Assembly (NCBI GenBank): GCA_011523365.1
Contig: WTGY01000081.1
Coordinates: 1 to 64,000, forward strand
Direction of reading: 5' to 3'
Length of the DNA stretch: 64,000 nucleotides
DNA from: Caldilineaceae bacterium
GTDB taxonomy: Bacteria; Chloroflexota; Anaerolineae; Caldilineales; Caldilineaceae
Both the position numbers and the translations under genes were made by a program. This document shows positions 44,268 through 52,410 of the stretch, piece by piece. Numbering within the stretch: position 1 is the stretch's first letter; each line of letters begins with the position of its first letter. The notes beneath the pieces were generated by a model. That model had not been told where the DNA came from. It did not search any database and saw only the letters and a list, made by a program, of their open reading frames with translations.

Positions 44268-44738
44268 GCGTGTGCATCCCAGATTTGCGGCGGGAACAGT
44301 CTGGCGGTGAATCCATGACAGCGGTGGTTGAAATTGTTTACCGGCTGTTGGAGAGAGGCGGGGCAGGTGGCGGGCCCGGCCTGATCGTGGGGTCCTCCAA
44401 TTGGAGGGGAAGCGAGGGCAGGCACAAGGCCTGCCCCTACAGAGAGTTGATGGGACTGGCGGGACGTGGTTTGGCGAAACTCTTTCGATTGGGCACCTGT
44501 TACAGATATCGACACTAGATCGACGAGGCATGTTGTTGGCCGGGGGCGTTGCGGGGGCGGAGCCCCCGCACAAGGGAGGGCGCTTGCGCCCGACCGCCCC
44601 AAAGAGAGAGGAGAGAGGGAAGCGGAGCGAAGAGAGGGAACTGCCTTTTCCTCTGACTCAGAGTTGATCGCGGGATAGGTGCGGATTCGTTGCTACCCGA
44701 GGTATAGGAAAGTTCGTCCCTATTTTGGGATGCATCCT
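44268..44738. repeat. MITE-like dispersed repeat, copy 3 (complete)
   Basis: An element of about 470 bp. The left end is GTGTGCATCCCAGATTTG (from 44270), and the right end at 44716-44737 reads TCCCTATTTTGGGATGCATC, the inverse of the left end with a few mismatches. The interior aligns with copy 2 through blocks such as CTGATCGTGGGGTCC/CCTCATCGTGGGGTCC, GCGAGGGCAGGCACAAGGC, GGGCACCTGTTAC and GCATGTTGT, then the GCGGGGGC-GGA-GCCCCCGC hairpin. It also has the hairpin GGGCAGGC-ACAAG-GCCTGCCC (one base overlap). No transposase. It ends 16 bases before the trp promoter. Confidence 0.8.
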
Positions 44739-44753
44739 GACGGGCTCTGAGAG

Positions 44754-44782
44754 TTGACAGTCTGAAGCTATTGAGATATATT
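44754..44782 (+). promoter_or_regulatory. Promoter of the trp/aro operon
   Basis: A perfect -35 TTGACA (44754-44759) and TATATT (44777-44782) with the ideal 17-base spacing. Transcription would start near 44789, just before the T-box Stem I. It is the best consensus promoter in the window and abuts the right end of repeat copy 3. Confidence 0.85.
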
Positions 44783-45079
44783 CAGTTGCAACAACTGAAC
44801 AGTAATGACTGTGAACCGGAATAGTAGCGCTCAGAGCGGGCTCCAGAGAGTCCCGGACAGGTGGAAGCGGGACAGCGGCGCAGAGTGTGGATGGACCGGG
44901 GAGTCGGACGGCGAACTGTGGACACGTAAGCGATATTGGGGCCATAGGGCTTGCCAGTGGAGGGAAGTGCCACGCACTAGCCGGATCCGGAGACGCCACC
45001 GTTATCAGGGCGCTGCAGTTCAGACTATTGCGCCGCCAGGCGAGATCGTCTGACTGCGATGAGTGAGACTGGTGCGAGC

Positions 45080-45109
45080 ATCCCTTGCGTTTCATGCAAG
45101 GGATTTTTT
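45080..45109 (+). terminator. Extra terminator-like hairpin inside the T-box leader
   Basis: ATCCCTTGC (45080-45088) pairs perfectly with GCAAGGGAT (45096-45104), followed by six T residues. It is enclosed by a second helix, AGACTGGTG (45066-45074) with CACCAGTCT (45124-45132). It occupies the place of Stem III, but the T run makes it look like a full intrinsic terminator. Confidence 0.6.
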
Positions 45110-45164
45110 GGTTGTCCATTGTTCACCAGTCTAAACAGGGTGGCACCGCGGGCGTCATGACGGA

Positions 45165-45216
45165 CCTCGTCCCTCTTAGCAGCATCTTATGACTGCTACG
45201 GGAGACGGGGTTTTTT
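45165..45216 (+). terminator. Regulated terminator of the T-box leader
   Basis: CCTCGTCCC (45165-45173) pairs with GGGAGACGGGG (45200-45210, one bulged A). An inner GCAG/CTGC helix lies within, and six T residues (45211-45216) follow. The 5' arm overlaps the antiterminator arm, as required for T-box switching. Confidence 0.9.
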
Positions 45217-45261
45217 GTTGGGAAAGAAAACAGTCCAGGATTCGAGGAATAGGAGAGGCAC

Positions 45262-46803
45262 ATGGCAACCTATAGTCCTTCATTGGATGAGATACGGGAG
45301 TTCGCGGCATCCGGCAATACGATCCCGGTGTTCCGGGAACTGCCAGCCGACCTAGAGACCCCGGTCTCGGTCTACCTGAAATTGCGCAATGGCGGCCCGT
45401 CCTTTCTGCTGGAGTCGGTCGAGAAAGGGGAGCAAGTTGGCCGGTACAGTTTCCTGGGTGTACGTCCGCCGTTGACCCTGTGCGCACAGGGGGACCAGAT
45501 GGTCATCGGCGGGGCGGACGGCGCCGAGTTGGAACGCCAAGGAGGCGACCCGTTCGAGGCCGTGCGCAGCCTTCTGGCGGAACGCTGCCCGGTCGAGGTC
45601 CCCGGCCTGCCTCGCTTTTCGGGCGGCGCGGTCGGCTATTTCGGCTACGACACTGTGCGATTCGTCGAACGCCTGCCGACCACGGCAGAGAGGAAGCTGG
45701 CGATCCCGGACATACTGCTGCTCTTCAGCGATAACCTGGTTGTCTTCGATCATGTGCAGCACAAATTGCTGGTAATCGCCAACATGCAGACGTCCGGGAA
45801 TGGGCTGGCTACAGAGGAACAAATTGAGACGGCCTACGCTGATGCGATTGCTCGCATCGATGCGTTTGTCAGCGACTTGCGCCAACCTCTTACTCCGCCG
45901 GAGAATTCGCCTGTTGAGGGTGATTCCGAGTGGCGCAGCAACTTTGCCAGAGAAGATTACGAAGAGATTGTGCGCCAGGCAAAGGAGTATATCGCTGCCG
46001 GCGACATTTTCCAGGTGGTACCCAGTCAGCGCCTCAGCCGTTCGACTGATGCGGAGCCGTTTGCGATTTATCGCGCTCTTCGCATGTTGAATCCATCGCC
46101 CTATATGTACTTCCTGGAATTCAACGGAGTAGCCGGCTTGGAAGAGATTTCCGGGACCGCCGAGCCTTTGTGGATTATAGGATCCAGCCCGGAAATGCAC
46201 GTCAGGCTCGAAGACGGTCGCGCATTCCTGCACCCAATCGCAGGTACGCGCTGGCGCGGCGAAAACGCTGCCGAGGACGACGCCCTGGCAGAAGGGCTAC
46301 TGAACGATCCTAAGGAACGGGCCGAGCACGTGATGTTGGTCGATCTGGGACGCAACGACCTTGGGCGAGTTTGTGAGTATGGCACTGTGAGAGTACCAGA
46401 AATGATGGTTATTGAACGCTACAGCCATGTTATGCACATTGTCAGCGACGTCCAGGGGGAACTGGCGCCTGGTCACGACGCCATAAGCCTTCTTAAGGCA
46501 ACCTTTCCGGCAGGCACGGTCAGCGGGGCTCCGAAAGTCAGAGCGATGGAGATCATCGAGGAATTGGAGGGGCTGCGACGCGGTCTTTATGCCGGCGCGG
46601 TCGGTTACATCGACTACGACGGCACGATGGACACCTGCATCGCCATTCGCACGATTGTGATGCAGGGCAAGACATGCTACCTGCAAGCGGGCGGCGGCGT
46701 TGTCGCCGACAGCGATCCCACCTATGAGTGGGAAGAGACGCTAAACAAGGCCAAGGCACTCTCCGCTGCGGTTCAGCGGGCCGAAGAGGGTCTTGACGAC
46801 TGA
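45262..46803 (+). CDS. trpE: Anthranilate synthase component I
   Basis: Converts chorismate (with ammonia from TrpG) to anthranilate, the first step of tryptophan synthesis. The 513-residue protein has an N-terminal domain with [18 protein letters not shown], which includes the feedback-site LLES. The chorismate-binding domain has [63 protein letters not shown] and [13 protein letters not shown]. The start follows AGGAGAGGCAC. It is the first gene after the tRNA-Trp T-box, so starvation for charged tRNA-Trp should raise its expression. Confidence 0.98.
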   Translation: MATYSPSLDEIREFAASGNTIPVFRELPADLETPVSVYLKLRNGGPSFLLESVEKGEQVGRYSFLGVRPPLTLCAQGDQMVIGGADGAELERQGGDPFEAVRSLLAERCPVEVPGLPRFSGGAVGYFGYDTVRFVERLPTTAERKLAIPDILLLFSDNLVVFDHVQHKLLVIANMQTSGNGLATEEQIETAYADAIARIDAFVSDLRQPLTPPENSPVEGDSEWRSNFAREDYEEIVRQAKEYIAAGDIFQVVPSQRLSRSTDAEPFAIYRALRMLNPSPYMYFLEFNGVAGLEEISGTAEPLWIIGSSPEMHVRLEDGRAFLHPIAGTRWRGENAAEDDALAEGLLNDPKERAEHVMLVDLGRNDLGRVCEYGTVRVPEMMVIERYSHVMHIVSDVQGELAPGHDAISLLKATFPAGTVSGAPKVRAMEIIEELEGLRRGLYAGAVGYIDYDGTMDTCIAIRTIVMQGKTCYLQAGGGVVADSDPTYEWEETLNKAKALSAAVQRAEEGLDD

Positions 46804-46858
46804 GACAGCGCAAAATCCGAATACCTTTAGACTTTTCTTGTATAGCAGGGAGGGGAAA

Positions 46859-47914
46859 GTGACACAAAAGAAGCGGATTCTTACCGGCGACCGTCCAACG
46901 GGGAAACTACACGTGGGACACTATGTAGGCAGCTTACAGCACCGGCTGGCTTTCCAGGAGGAGTACGAATGCTTCTTCATCATAGCCGACCTCCACATGC
47001 TGACTACAAAGCCATCGAAAGAGGACATTGCGCAGATCGGAGAAAACGCTCGCGAGATCGTTCTCGATCACCTAGCAATTGGAATCGACCCGTCCAAGAC
47101 ATCGTTCTATCTGCAGTCAGCCGTGCATGAAATCTACGAGATGCACCTGATTCTCAGTGGCATGGTAACGGTAGAGCGCTTGCAACAGCTGCCCACAATC
47201 AAGGATATGGCCGCGGCAGCCGAAATGGAGCAGATGCCCTATAACTTGCTCGGCTACCCCGTGCTGCAGGCGGCAGACATTCTGATGCCGCGCGCGCACA
47301 TGGTGCCGGTAGGCAAGGATAACGAGTCCCACATTGAGATCAGCCGGCAGATTGCGCGGCGTTTTAACAACGCCTACTCCGAAGTCTTTCCTTTGCCGGA
47401 CGCATATATCGTCGGCGGCACGCTCGTAGGCACGGACGGACAGGCCAAGATGAGCAAAAGCCTGGGCAACGCAATCCTGCTCAGCGACGACTCGGCCACG
47501 GTCAGGAAGGGGGTGATGAGCATGTATACGGACCCCAATCGTATTCGCGCCGACATTCCCGGCACCGTCGAAGGCAACCCGGTCTTCAGCTATCATGACA
47601 CGTTCAATCCCAATAAGGAGGAGGTGGAAGATCTGAAAAGCCGGTACCGGGAGGGCGCCGTCGGCGATGTGGAGGTGAAGACGAAACTGTTCAACGCCCT
47701 CGAGAATTTCCTCGAACCGATTCGCGAGCGGCGAGCTTACTACGCCGATCAGACCGGCTATACCGACCAGTTGATCTACGAAGGCACGCAGCGGGCCCAG
47801 GAAGAGGCCCGACAGACGCTTATGGAAATGAAGAAGGCGATGGGATTGACGGGAGTGTGGAATCGGATCCGCCGTTCGAATGAGCGCCGCCAGAAGAGAC
47901 TTGCAAGAGCATAG
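46859..47914 (+). CDS. trpS: Tryptophanyl-tRNA synthetase
   Basis: A 351-residue class I aminoacyl-tRNA synthetase that charges tRNA-Trp. The HIGH-like motif is KLHVGHYVG (near residue 18) and the KMSKS loop is AKMSKSLGN. Also typical are [30 protein letters not shown] and [12 protein letters not shown]. The GTG start at 46859 is chosen because GGGAGGGG lies just before it and the protein then begins at the family's usual point ([14 protein letters not shown]). Its position second in the T-box operon means that the synthetase and the biosynthetic genes share one tRNA-Trp sensor. Confidence 0.96.
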   Translation: MTQKKRILTGDRPTGKLHVGHYVGSLQHRLAFQEEYECFFIIADLHMLTTKPSKEDIAQIGENAREIVLDHLAIGIDPSKTSFYLQSAVHEIYEMHLILSGMVTVERLQQLPTIKDMAAAAEMEQMPYNLLGYPVLQAADILMPRAHMVPVGKDNESHIEISRQIARRFNNAYSEVFPLPDAYIVGGTLVGTDGQAKMSKSLGNAILLSDDSATVRKGVMSMYTDPNRIRADIPGTVEGNPVFSYHDTFNPNKEEVEDLKSRYREGAVGDVEVKTKLFNALENFLEPIRERRAYYADQTGYTDQLIYEGTQRAQEEARQTLMEMKKAMGLTGVWNRIRRSNERRQKRLARA

Positions 47915-47942
47915 GGCACTGGTCAGAAAAAGGAGCGGGGCA

Positions 47943-48539
47943 ATGATCGCCGTCATCGACAATTACGATAGCTTCACGTACAATCTGGTTCAGTTTCTGG
48001 GCGAAATCGTCATTGAGACACCTTTGCCCGGAGGGGAGGAGGCCAACCGCATACAGGTATGGCGTAACGATGCCATTGATATCGAGGAGCTGATCGAGAA
48101 ACGGCCGAACCACATCATAATCAGCCCCGGCCCGGGCACGCCGCAGCAGGACAGCGGCGTCAGCAACGATGTCATCCGTCACCTGGGCGACCGTACACCT
48201 ATCCTGGGCGTCTGTCTGGGGCAGCAGTGCATCGGTCATGTTCACGGCGGCAATGTTGAACGGGCACCACGGCTAATGCACGGCAAGGTCAGCCCGATTC
48301 ACCACAGGAGTACGACTCTCTTTCAGGGGATTCCAAGCCCTTTTACTGCTACACGATACCATAGCCTGATTGTGGAAGAGCCTCTGCCGTCCGATTTGAT
48401 CGCCACTGCCCACACGGTCGAGGGCGAGTTGATGGGCGTGCAGCACAAGTCCAAGCCCATCTTCGGCGTGCAGTTCCATCCGGAGAGTATTCTGACAGAG
48501 TACGGGCACGATCTTTTGCGAAACTTCCTTGATGTATGA
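47943..48539 (+). CDS. trpG: Anthranilate synthase component II (glutamine amidotransferase)
   Basis: A 198-residue class I amidotransferase that feeds ammonia to TrpE. Motifs are VIDNYDSFTYNLVQ, ISPGPGTPQQDSG, the nucleophile Cys in GVCLGQQCIG, and the His/Glu pair in GVQFHPESILTEYG. It may also serve para-aminobenzoate synthesis, as in many bacteria. The ATG follows GGAGCGGGG; the longer upstream reading overlaps trpS poorly. Its stop overlaps the next start (ATGA). Confidence 0.95.
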   Translation: MIAVIDNYDSFTYNLVQFLGEIVIETPLPGGEEANRIQVWRNDAIDIEELIEKRPNHIIISPGPGTPQQDSGVSNDVIRHLGDRTPILGVCLGQQCIGHVHGGNVERAPRLMHGKVSPIHHRSTTLFQGIPSPFTATRYHSLIVEEPLPSDLIATAHTVEGELMGVQHKSKPIFGVQFHPESILTEYGHDLLRNFLDV

Positions 48540-49615
48540 CCTGCGAAGCTGGCATGGGTGCATGGACACAGGCCGTTCTCAACTATCTTACCGGCTCAGC
48601 TACCAGCCGCTTTCGCGATCAGGAAGTGGCCATCGCGGACCACTGGCAGGGAAGAGACAATCTGCTCTGGCGGGTCAGAGGCGGCGATGGCACCGAAGCC
48701 GTGGTAAAGATGTTTACCGATGCCGGTCAGGCTCGTAGCCGTCGGCAGTTCAGCGGGCAGGCACAGTTTGCACCCGCCGGTCTGGCGCCGGAGCCGCTCT
48801 GGTATGATCGCTATCCGCACGGACTACCGCGCCAGATTCTGGTCTACCGGTGGATGGACGGTGGAGTTCTGAAGCTTGCAGAACGCTTCCATCGTATGGC
48901 CCACGCCGATGCAGTGGCCCGGGTGCATCGTGCTGACAGGGACGAGGTGCAACGATTCAGCCCGCACCCATTCAATCTGCTCACTTTCTGGCAGATTTGG
49001 CAGGCGGGGGAAAGCCCGCTGCGTGAGTGGGTCTCAGCTGCTGACGCTCCACTTTTGGCCGACCAGCTCTCTATGCTTTGGTCGGCCGCGCACCTGCTGA
49101 TGGCCGGGGCGCTGCCGCTGTTGGGCGAAACGCCGCCTTCACCAATTCACGGTGACTTGACGGCAGAAAATGCCCTGTTCCACAGAGGGCAGGTTCTGTT
49201 GGTGGACTGGGAGTTTTTCGGGCTGGGCGACCCGGCCCAGGAGATCGCCCGCTTTCTGTTTTACGGGGGAGAGGACTGGTCTGATGAGGCCCAATACGAG
49301 TGGCTGGAATGCTACCGGGCCGGCAATTCCGAACACGGTTTGCCGGATCGAGTCGATCTGTATTTGCGGCTGTTCAACTTTCAGGCAGTAACCTTCTTGC
49401 TGGGAGGGATTCGACAAGGGGCCGTTCCTCCACCCGCCGTCACAGGTTCAGAAGCAGAGGGAACTGAGATTCATTCTTTTCTCAACAGCGCCTTGACCAC
49501 TGCTTTGCGCCGCTCGCTTGCCATATGGGAATTATCTCCGCTAGGAAAGGGAGATTTTCAACAGCTAGCAGACGAGATCAGTTGCTTGTCAAACATTGAG
49601 TTGCGGGAAAGTTAG
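48536..49615 (+). CDS. APH/choline-kinase-fold protein embedded in the trp operon
   Basis: A 359-residue protein with the phosphotransferase core: a likely ATP-binding Lys in EAVVKMFTD, the catalytic PIHGDLTAENALF (HGD...N) and the metal site LLVDWEFFGLGDPAQEIARFL. It is not a known tryptophan or aromatic gene. The start overlaps the trpG stop by four bases (ATGA) and trpD follows 57 bp later, so it is co-expressed with the trp genes. It might phosphorylate a small metabolite or be an inactive relative, though the catalytic residues look intact. No ribosome-binding site is needed if it is coupled to trpG. Confidence 0.75.
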   Translation: MTCEAGMGAWTQAVLNYLTGSATSRFRDQEVAIADHWQGRDNLLWRVRGGDGTEAVVKMFTDAGQARSRRQFSGQAQFAPAGLAPEPLWYDRYPHGLPRQILVYRWMDGGVLKLAERFHRMAHADAVARVHRADRDEVQRFSPHPFNLLTFWQIWQAGESPLREWVSAADAPLLADQLSMLWSAAHLLMAGALPLLGETPPSPIHGDLTAENALFHRGQVLLVDWEFFGLGDPAQEIARFLFYGGEDWSDEAQYEWLECYRAGNSEHGLPDRVDLYLRLFNFQAVTFLLGGIRQGAVPPPAVTGSEAEGTEIHSFLNSALTTALRRSLAIWELSPLGKGDFQQLADEISCLSNIELRES

Positions 49616-49672
49616 CTGTCGACATTTGCCGCAGATGCATTGATACAGTTCGAAGGGACAGGAGAAACAGCT

Positions 49673-50722
49673 ATGGCGTCACCCATACATGAAGCACTGG
49701 AATCGATTCTTGCCGGTCAGGAACTTGACGTCGACGCGGCCGACGCGGCGATGACACAGATCATGAGCGGCCAGGCGACCGACGCCCAGATCGGCGCGTT
49801 CCTGGCGGGGCTGCGCATGAAAGGGGAAAGTATCGCCGAAATCACCGGTTGCGCCCGGGCGATGAAGCGCATCGCAGTGCCGGTGCGGCCTGCTCTCAAC
49901 GGGCAGCGCCTCCTTGACACCTGCGGTACGGGCGGTGATCAAACCGGCACATTCAACATCAGTACCACCGTTGCCTTCGTCGTCGCCGGGTCAGGCGAGA
50001 AGGTGGCAAAGCACGGCAATAGGTCCGCCAGTAGTCAATGCGGCAGCGCTGATGTGCTTGAGGAGTTAGGGGTCAAATTGGACTTGGGGCCTGAGCAGGT
50101 CGCCGAGTGCATCGAGGACGTTGGCATCGGCTTTCTGTTTGCACCGCTGTACCACCCCGCCATGAAGTACGCCATTGGCCCGCGCAGGGAGCTGGCGACG
50201 CGCACTATTTTCAACATTCTTGGTCCTCTGACGAACCCAGCCAATGCCACCCATCAGGTGATCGGCGTACCCAGCATCGATTTGACACATCAGATGGCGG
50301 AGGTGCTGGGGCAGATGGGAAGCACTGCCGCTTTTGTCGTCCACGGAACCACCAGAGACGGGGGAGGCGTGGACGAGCTCACCACCACCGGAGTCAATCG
50401 AGTCAGCCATCTTCGGAACGGCGAAGTCTGGGAAAGTGAGTTGTCGGCGACCGATCTTGGTCTTGCACCCGCATCGCTCGACGACCTGGCTGGGGGTGAC
50501 GCAGGCACGAACGCCGCTATATCCCGGGGAATCCTCAGTGGTGAACTGCGCGGCCCCAAGCGGGATGTGGTACTATTGAACGCGGCGGCGGCCTTGGCAA
50601 CCGAGAATGGTGACTGGAGGGCAGGGCTGACCGTGGCAGGAGAATCGATCGACAGTGGCGCAGCGCAGGACTCGCTGACCAGATTTATCGAAAAGACGCA
50701 GAGCTTCAGCGGAAACAGATAG
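49673..50722 (+). CDS. trpD: Anthranilate phosphoribosyltransferase
   Basis: Transfers phosphoribose from PRPP to anthranilate. The 349-residue protein has the PRPP-binding DTCGTGGDQTGTFNIST, KHGNRSASSQCGSADVLEELG, FLFAPLYHPAMK and FNILGPLTNPA, all diagnostic. The ATG at 49673 follows AGGAGAAACAGC. It is separated from the kinase-like gene by 57 bp and from trpC by 4 bp. Confidence 0.97.
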   Translation: MASPIHEALESILAGQELDVDAADAAMTQIMSGQATDAQIGAFLAGLRMKGESIAEITGCARAMKRIAVPVRPALNGQRLLDTCGTGGDQTGTFNISTTVAFVVAGSGEKVAKHGNRSASSQCGSADVLEELGVKLDLGPEQVAECIEDVGIGFLFAPLYHPAMKYAIGPRRELATRTIFNILGPLTNPANATHQVIGVPSIDLTHQMAEVLGQMGSTAAFVVHGTTRDGGGVDELTTTGVNRVSHLRNGEVWESELSATDLGLAPASLDDLAGGDAGTNAAISRGILSGELRGPKRDVVLLNAAAALATENGDWRAGLTVAGESIDSGAAQDSLTRFIEKTQSFSGNR

Positions 50723-50726
50723 TAAA

Positions 50727-51575
50727 ATGGCCAGGTTTTCTCAGTTGGAAATCAGCAAACACAAGGGCCAAGTCCTTGACAGGATCATGGCCTGGAAGCG
50801 CCAGGAGGTGGCACGTCAAATGGAGGATGTGCCTCTGGCCGAACTCAAGGCCCTTGTGTCGTTGGCCGAGCCGCCTCTGGATTTCGCAGCCGCACTTACA
50901 GCCGAGCGTGGGGCAAGTCTCATCGCCGAAGTGAAGCGTGCGAGCCCCTCCAAGGGGTTGATCGCCCAGGACTGGTCACCGACTGCCATTGCTGAGACCT
51001 ATGCTGCCAGCGGCGCGGCCGCGATATCCTGCCTGACCGATGCGCGTTTTTTCCAGGGGAAACTGGCATACCTGGCGGAAATCGTCGAGCACCTACGCGC
51101 CAGTGAACTGCCCACGCCGCTGCTGCGCAAGGAGTTTATCTATCATCCATATCAGGTGTACGAAGCTCGCGCGGCCGGTGCCGATGCGCTGCTGCTTATC
51201 GTTGGTGTGTTAGGAGACGCCGACCTGCGGGAGTTGATCGACTTGACGAACAGACTGGGGATGGCCGCGCTGGTGGAAGTCCATGACGAGGAGGAGGTAG
51301 CGCGCGCGTTGGCGGCGGAGGCCCGGATCATCGGCGTAAATAACCGTAACCTGAAGACGTTCGACGTGGATATCGAAACCACAGCCCGGTTGCGGGAACT
51401 GATTCCTGCCGATGTTATCCTGGTCGGCGAGAGTGGAATCCGCGATGCGGCCGATGTAATGCGCATGGCCGAGATGGGCTGCGATGCTATTCTCGTGGGC
51501 GAGAGCTTCTGCAAATTGCCTCAGGCAAAGCGGGACGCGCTTGTGCGCGAATTTGTACTCGCGGGCCGTCAGTGA
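50727..51575 (+). CDS. trpC: Indole-3-glycerol phosphate synthase
   Basis: A 282-residue TIM-barrel enzyme that closes the indole ring from CdRP. Diagnostic segments are LIAEVKRASPSKGLI, ISCLTDARFFQG, LLRKEFIYHPYQVYEARAAGADALLLI, IGVNNRNLKTFDVD, VGESGIRDAADV and AILVGESF. The N-terminal helix (VLDRIMAWKRQEV) is present. An alternative start further in cannot be excluded. It starts 4 bp after trpD. Confidence 0.97.
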   Translation: MARFSQLEISKHKGQVLDRIMAWKRQEVARQMEDVPLAELKALVSLAEPPLDFAAALTAERGASLIAEVKRASPSKGLIAQDWSPTAIAETYAASGAAAISCLTDARFFQGKLAYLAEIVEHLRASELPTPLLRKEFIYHPYQVYEARAAGADALLLIVGVLGDADLRELIDLTNRLGMAALVEVHDEEEVARALAAEARIIGVNNRNLKTFDVDIETTARLRELIPADVILVGESGIRDAADVMRMAEMGCDAILVGESFCKLPQAKRDALVREFVLAGRQ

Positions 51576-51623
51576 TTCAGGAATCCTTGAGAACTGGCAT
51601 CCCTTGCCCGGATCGCATCCCCC

Positions 51624-52355
51624 ATGACCGGCACAATTCTCAATGTGATCGCCGTCTTGATTGGCGGTTCAGTAGGTACGGTATTGGGTCACCGGCTGCC
51701 CGCCAGAGTCCAGGAAACGGTCCTGCACGGCCTAGGACTGATGGTTCTCGCCATCGGCGTCATCATGGTTAGCGGAACGGGAAACGTTCTGATTCCTCTT
51801 TTCAGCGTCGTGACAGGAGGCATCCTGGGCGAACTGCTCCACATTGACGACGGTCTGAACTGGCTGGGCAAGCAGGCGGAAGCGCGCTGGGGTGGACCCC
51901 TGGCCCAAGGCAAAGTGGCGGGCTGGAGCGTCACGCGGGCATTTGTCACGTCCAGCCTGATCTTCTGTGTTGGCCCGATGACAATTCTGGGCAGCATACA
52001 GGATGGTCTGCTAGGGGACTACGAGTTACTGGCGATCAAGAGCGCTTTGGACGGCTTTGCCGCCATCCCATTTGCAGCCAGCCTGGGGCCGGGCGTTTTG
52101 CTCAGTGTCGGGACGGTCGCGCTGGTGCAGGGAGGGCTGTCGGCACTGGCGATGGGAGTCGGCAGCGGACTCGGAGATGTCAGCCGGGAAACGCCATGGG
52201 TCGTCGAACTGACGGCCACAGGCGGGGTTCTTGTACTCGGAATCGGGCTGACTTTACTTGATCTGAAGAAGATCAGGATCGCCAATCTCTTGCCTAGTAT
52301 CGCTATTGCACCCTTGCTGGTCTGGCTCCTGAGCGTTGCAGGGGTTGGATTCTGA
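51624..52355 (+). CDS. DUF554 family membrane protein
   Basis: A 243-residue polytopic membrane protein with about six hydrophobic segments. The family signature is recognisable: TGTILNVIAVLIGGSVGTVLGHRLP at the start, FVTSSLIFCVGPMTILGSIQDGLLGDYELLAIKSALDGFAA in the middle, and a C-terminal ILGIGLTLLDLKKIRIANLLPSIAIAPLL-like end. DUF554 (YdfK-type) proteins are putative transporters of unknown substrate. Its place between trpC and trpF, on the same strand with small gaps, suggests co-transcription; a role in tryptophan or indole movement is only a guess. No clear ribosome-binding site. Confidence 0.88.
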   Translation: MTGTILNVIAVLIGGSVGTVLGHRLPARVQETVLHGLGLMVLAIGVIMVSGTGNVLIPLFSVVTGGILGELLHIDDGLNWLGKQAEARWGGPLAQGKVAGWSVTRAFVTSSLIFCVGPMTILGSIQDGLLGDYELLAIKSALDGFAAIPFAASLGPGVLLSVGTVALVQGGLSALAMGVGSGLGDVSRETPWVVELTATGGVLVLGIGLTLLDLKKIRIANLLPSIAIAPLLVWLLSVAGVGF

Positions 52356-52410
52356 CGGGGAAAACTCAGACTATATGACTGCTAATCTGCCAGGTTGAGC
52401 AATTGGAAAA

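Larger units (their letters stand above)
44789..45216 (+). promoter_or_regulatory. T-box leader RNA, tRNA-Trp specific
   Basis: The T-box sequence AACAGGGTGGCACCGCG is at 45134-45150, with CGTCCCT (45168-45174) as the antiterminator's other arm. Stem I is visible upstream: AGTA (44823-44826), CAGAGAGTCCCGG, and GGTGGAAGCGGGAC. Closing helices CCGG and GCGC flank an internal loop that contains GGA-TGG-A, placing TGG (Trp) at 44892-44894 as the specifier codon. Uncharged tRNA-Trp should stabilise the antiterminator and switch on trpE, trpS and the downstream genes. The antiterminator is mutually exclusive with the terminator at 45165-45216. Confidence 0.93.

Noticed and set aside
44228-44602. 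Hypothetical proteins inside the repeat copies
   Set aside because: They consist of repeat sequence (VGAGLVPAL type), lack ribosome-binding sites and have no support beyond an open frame.
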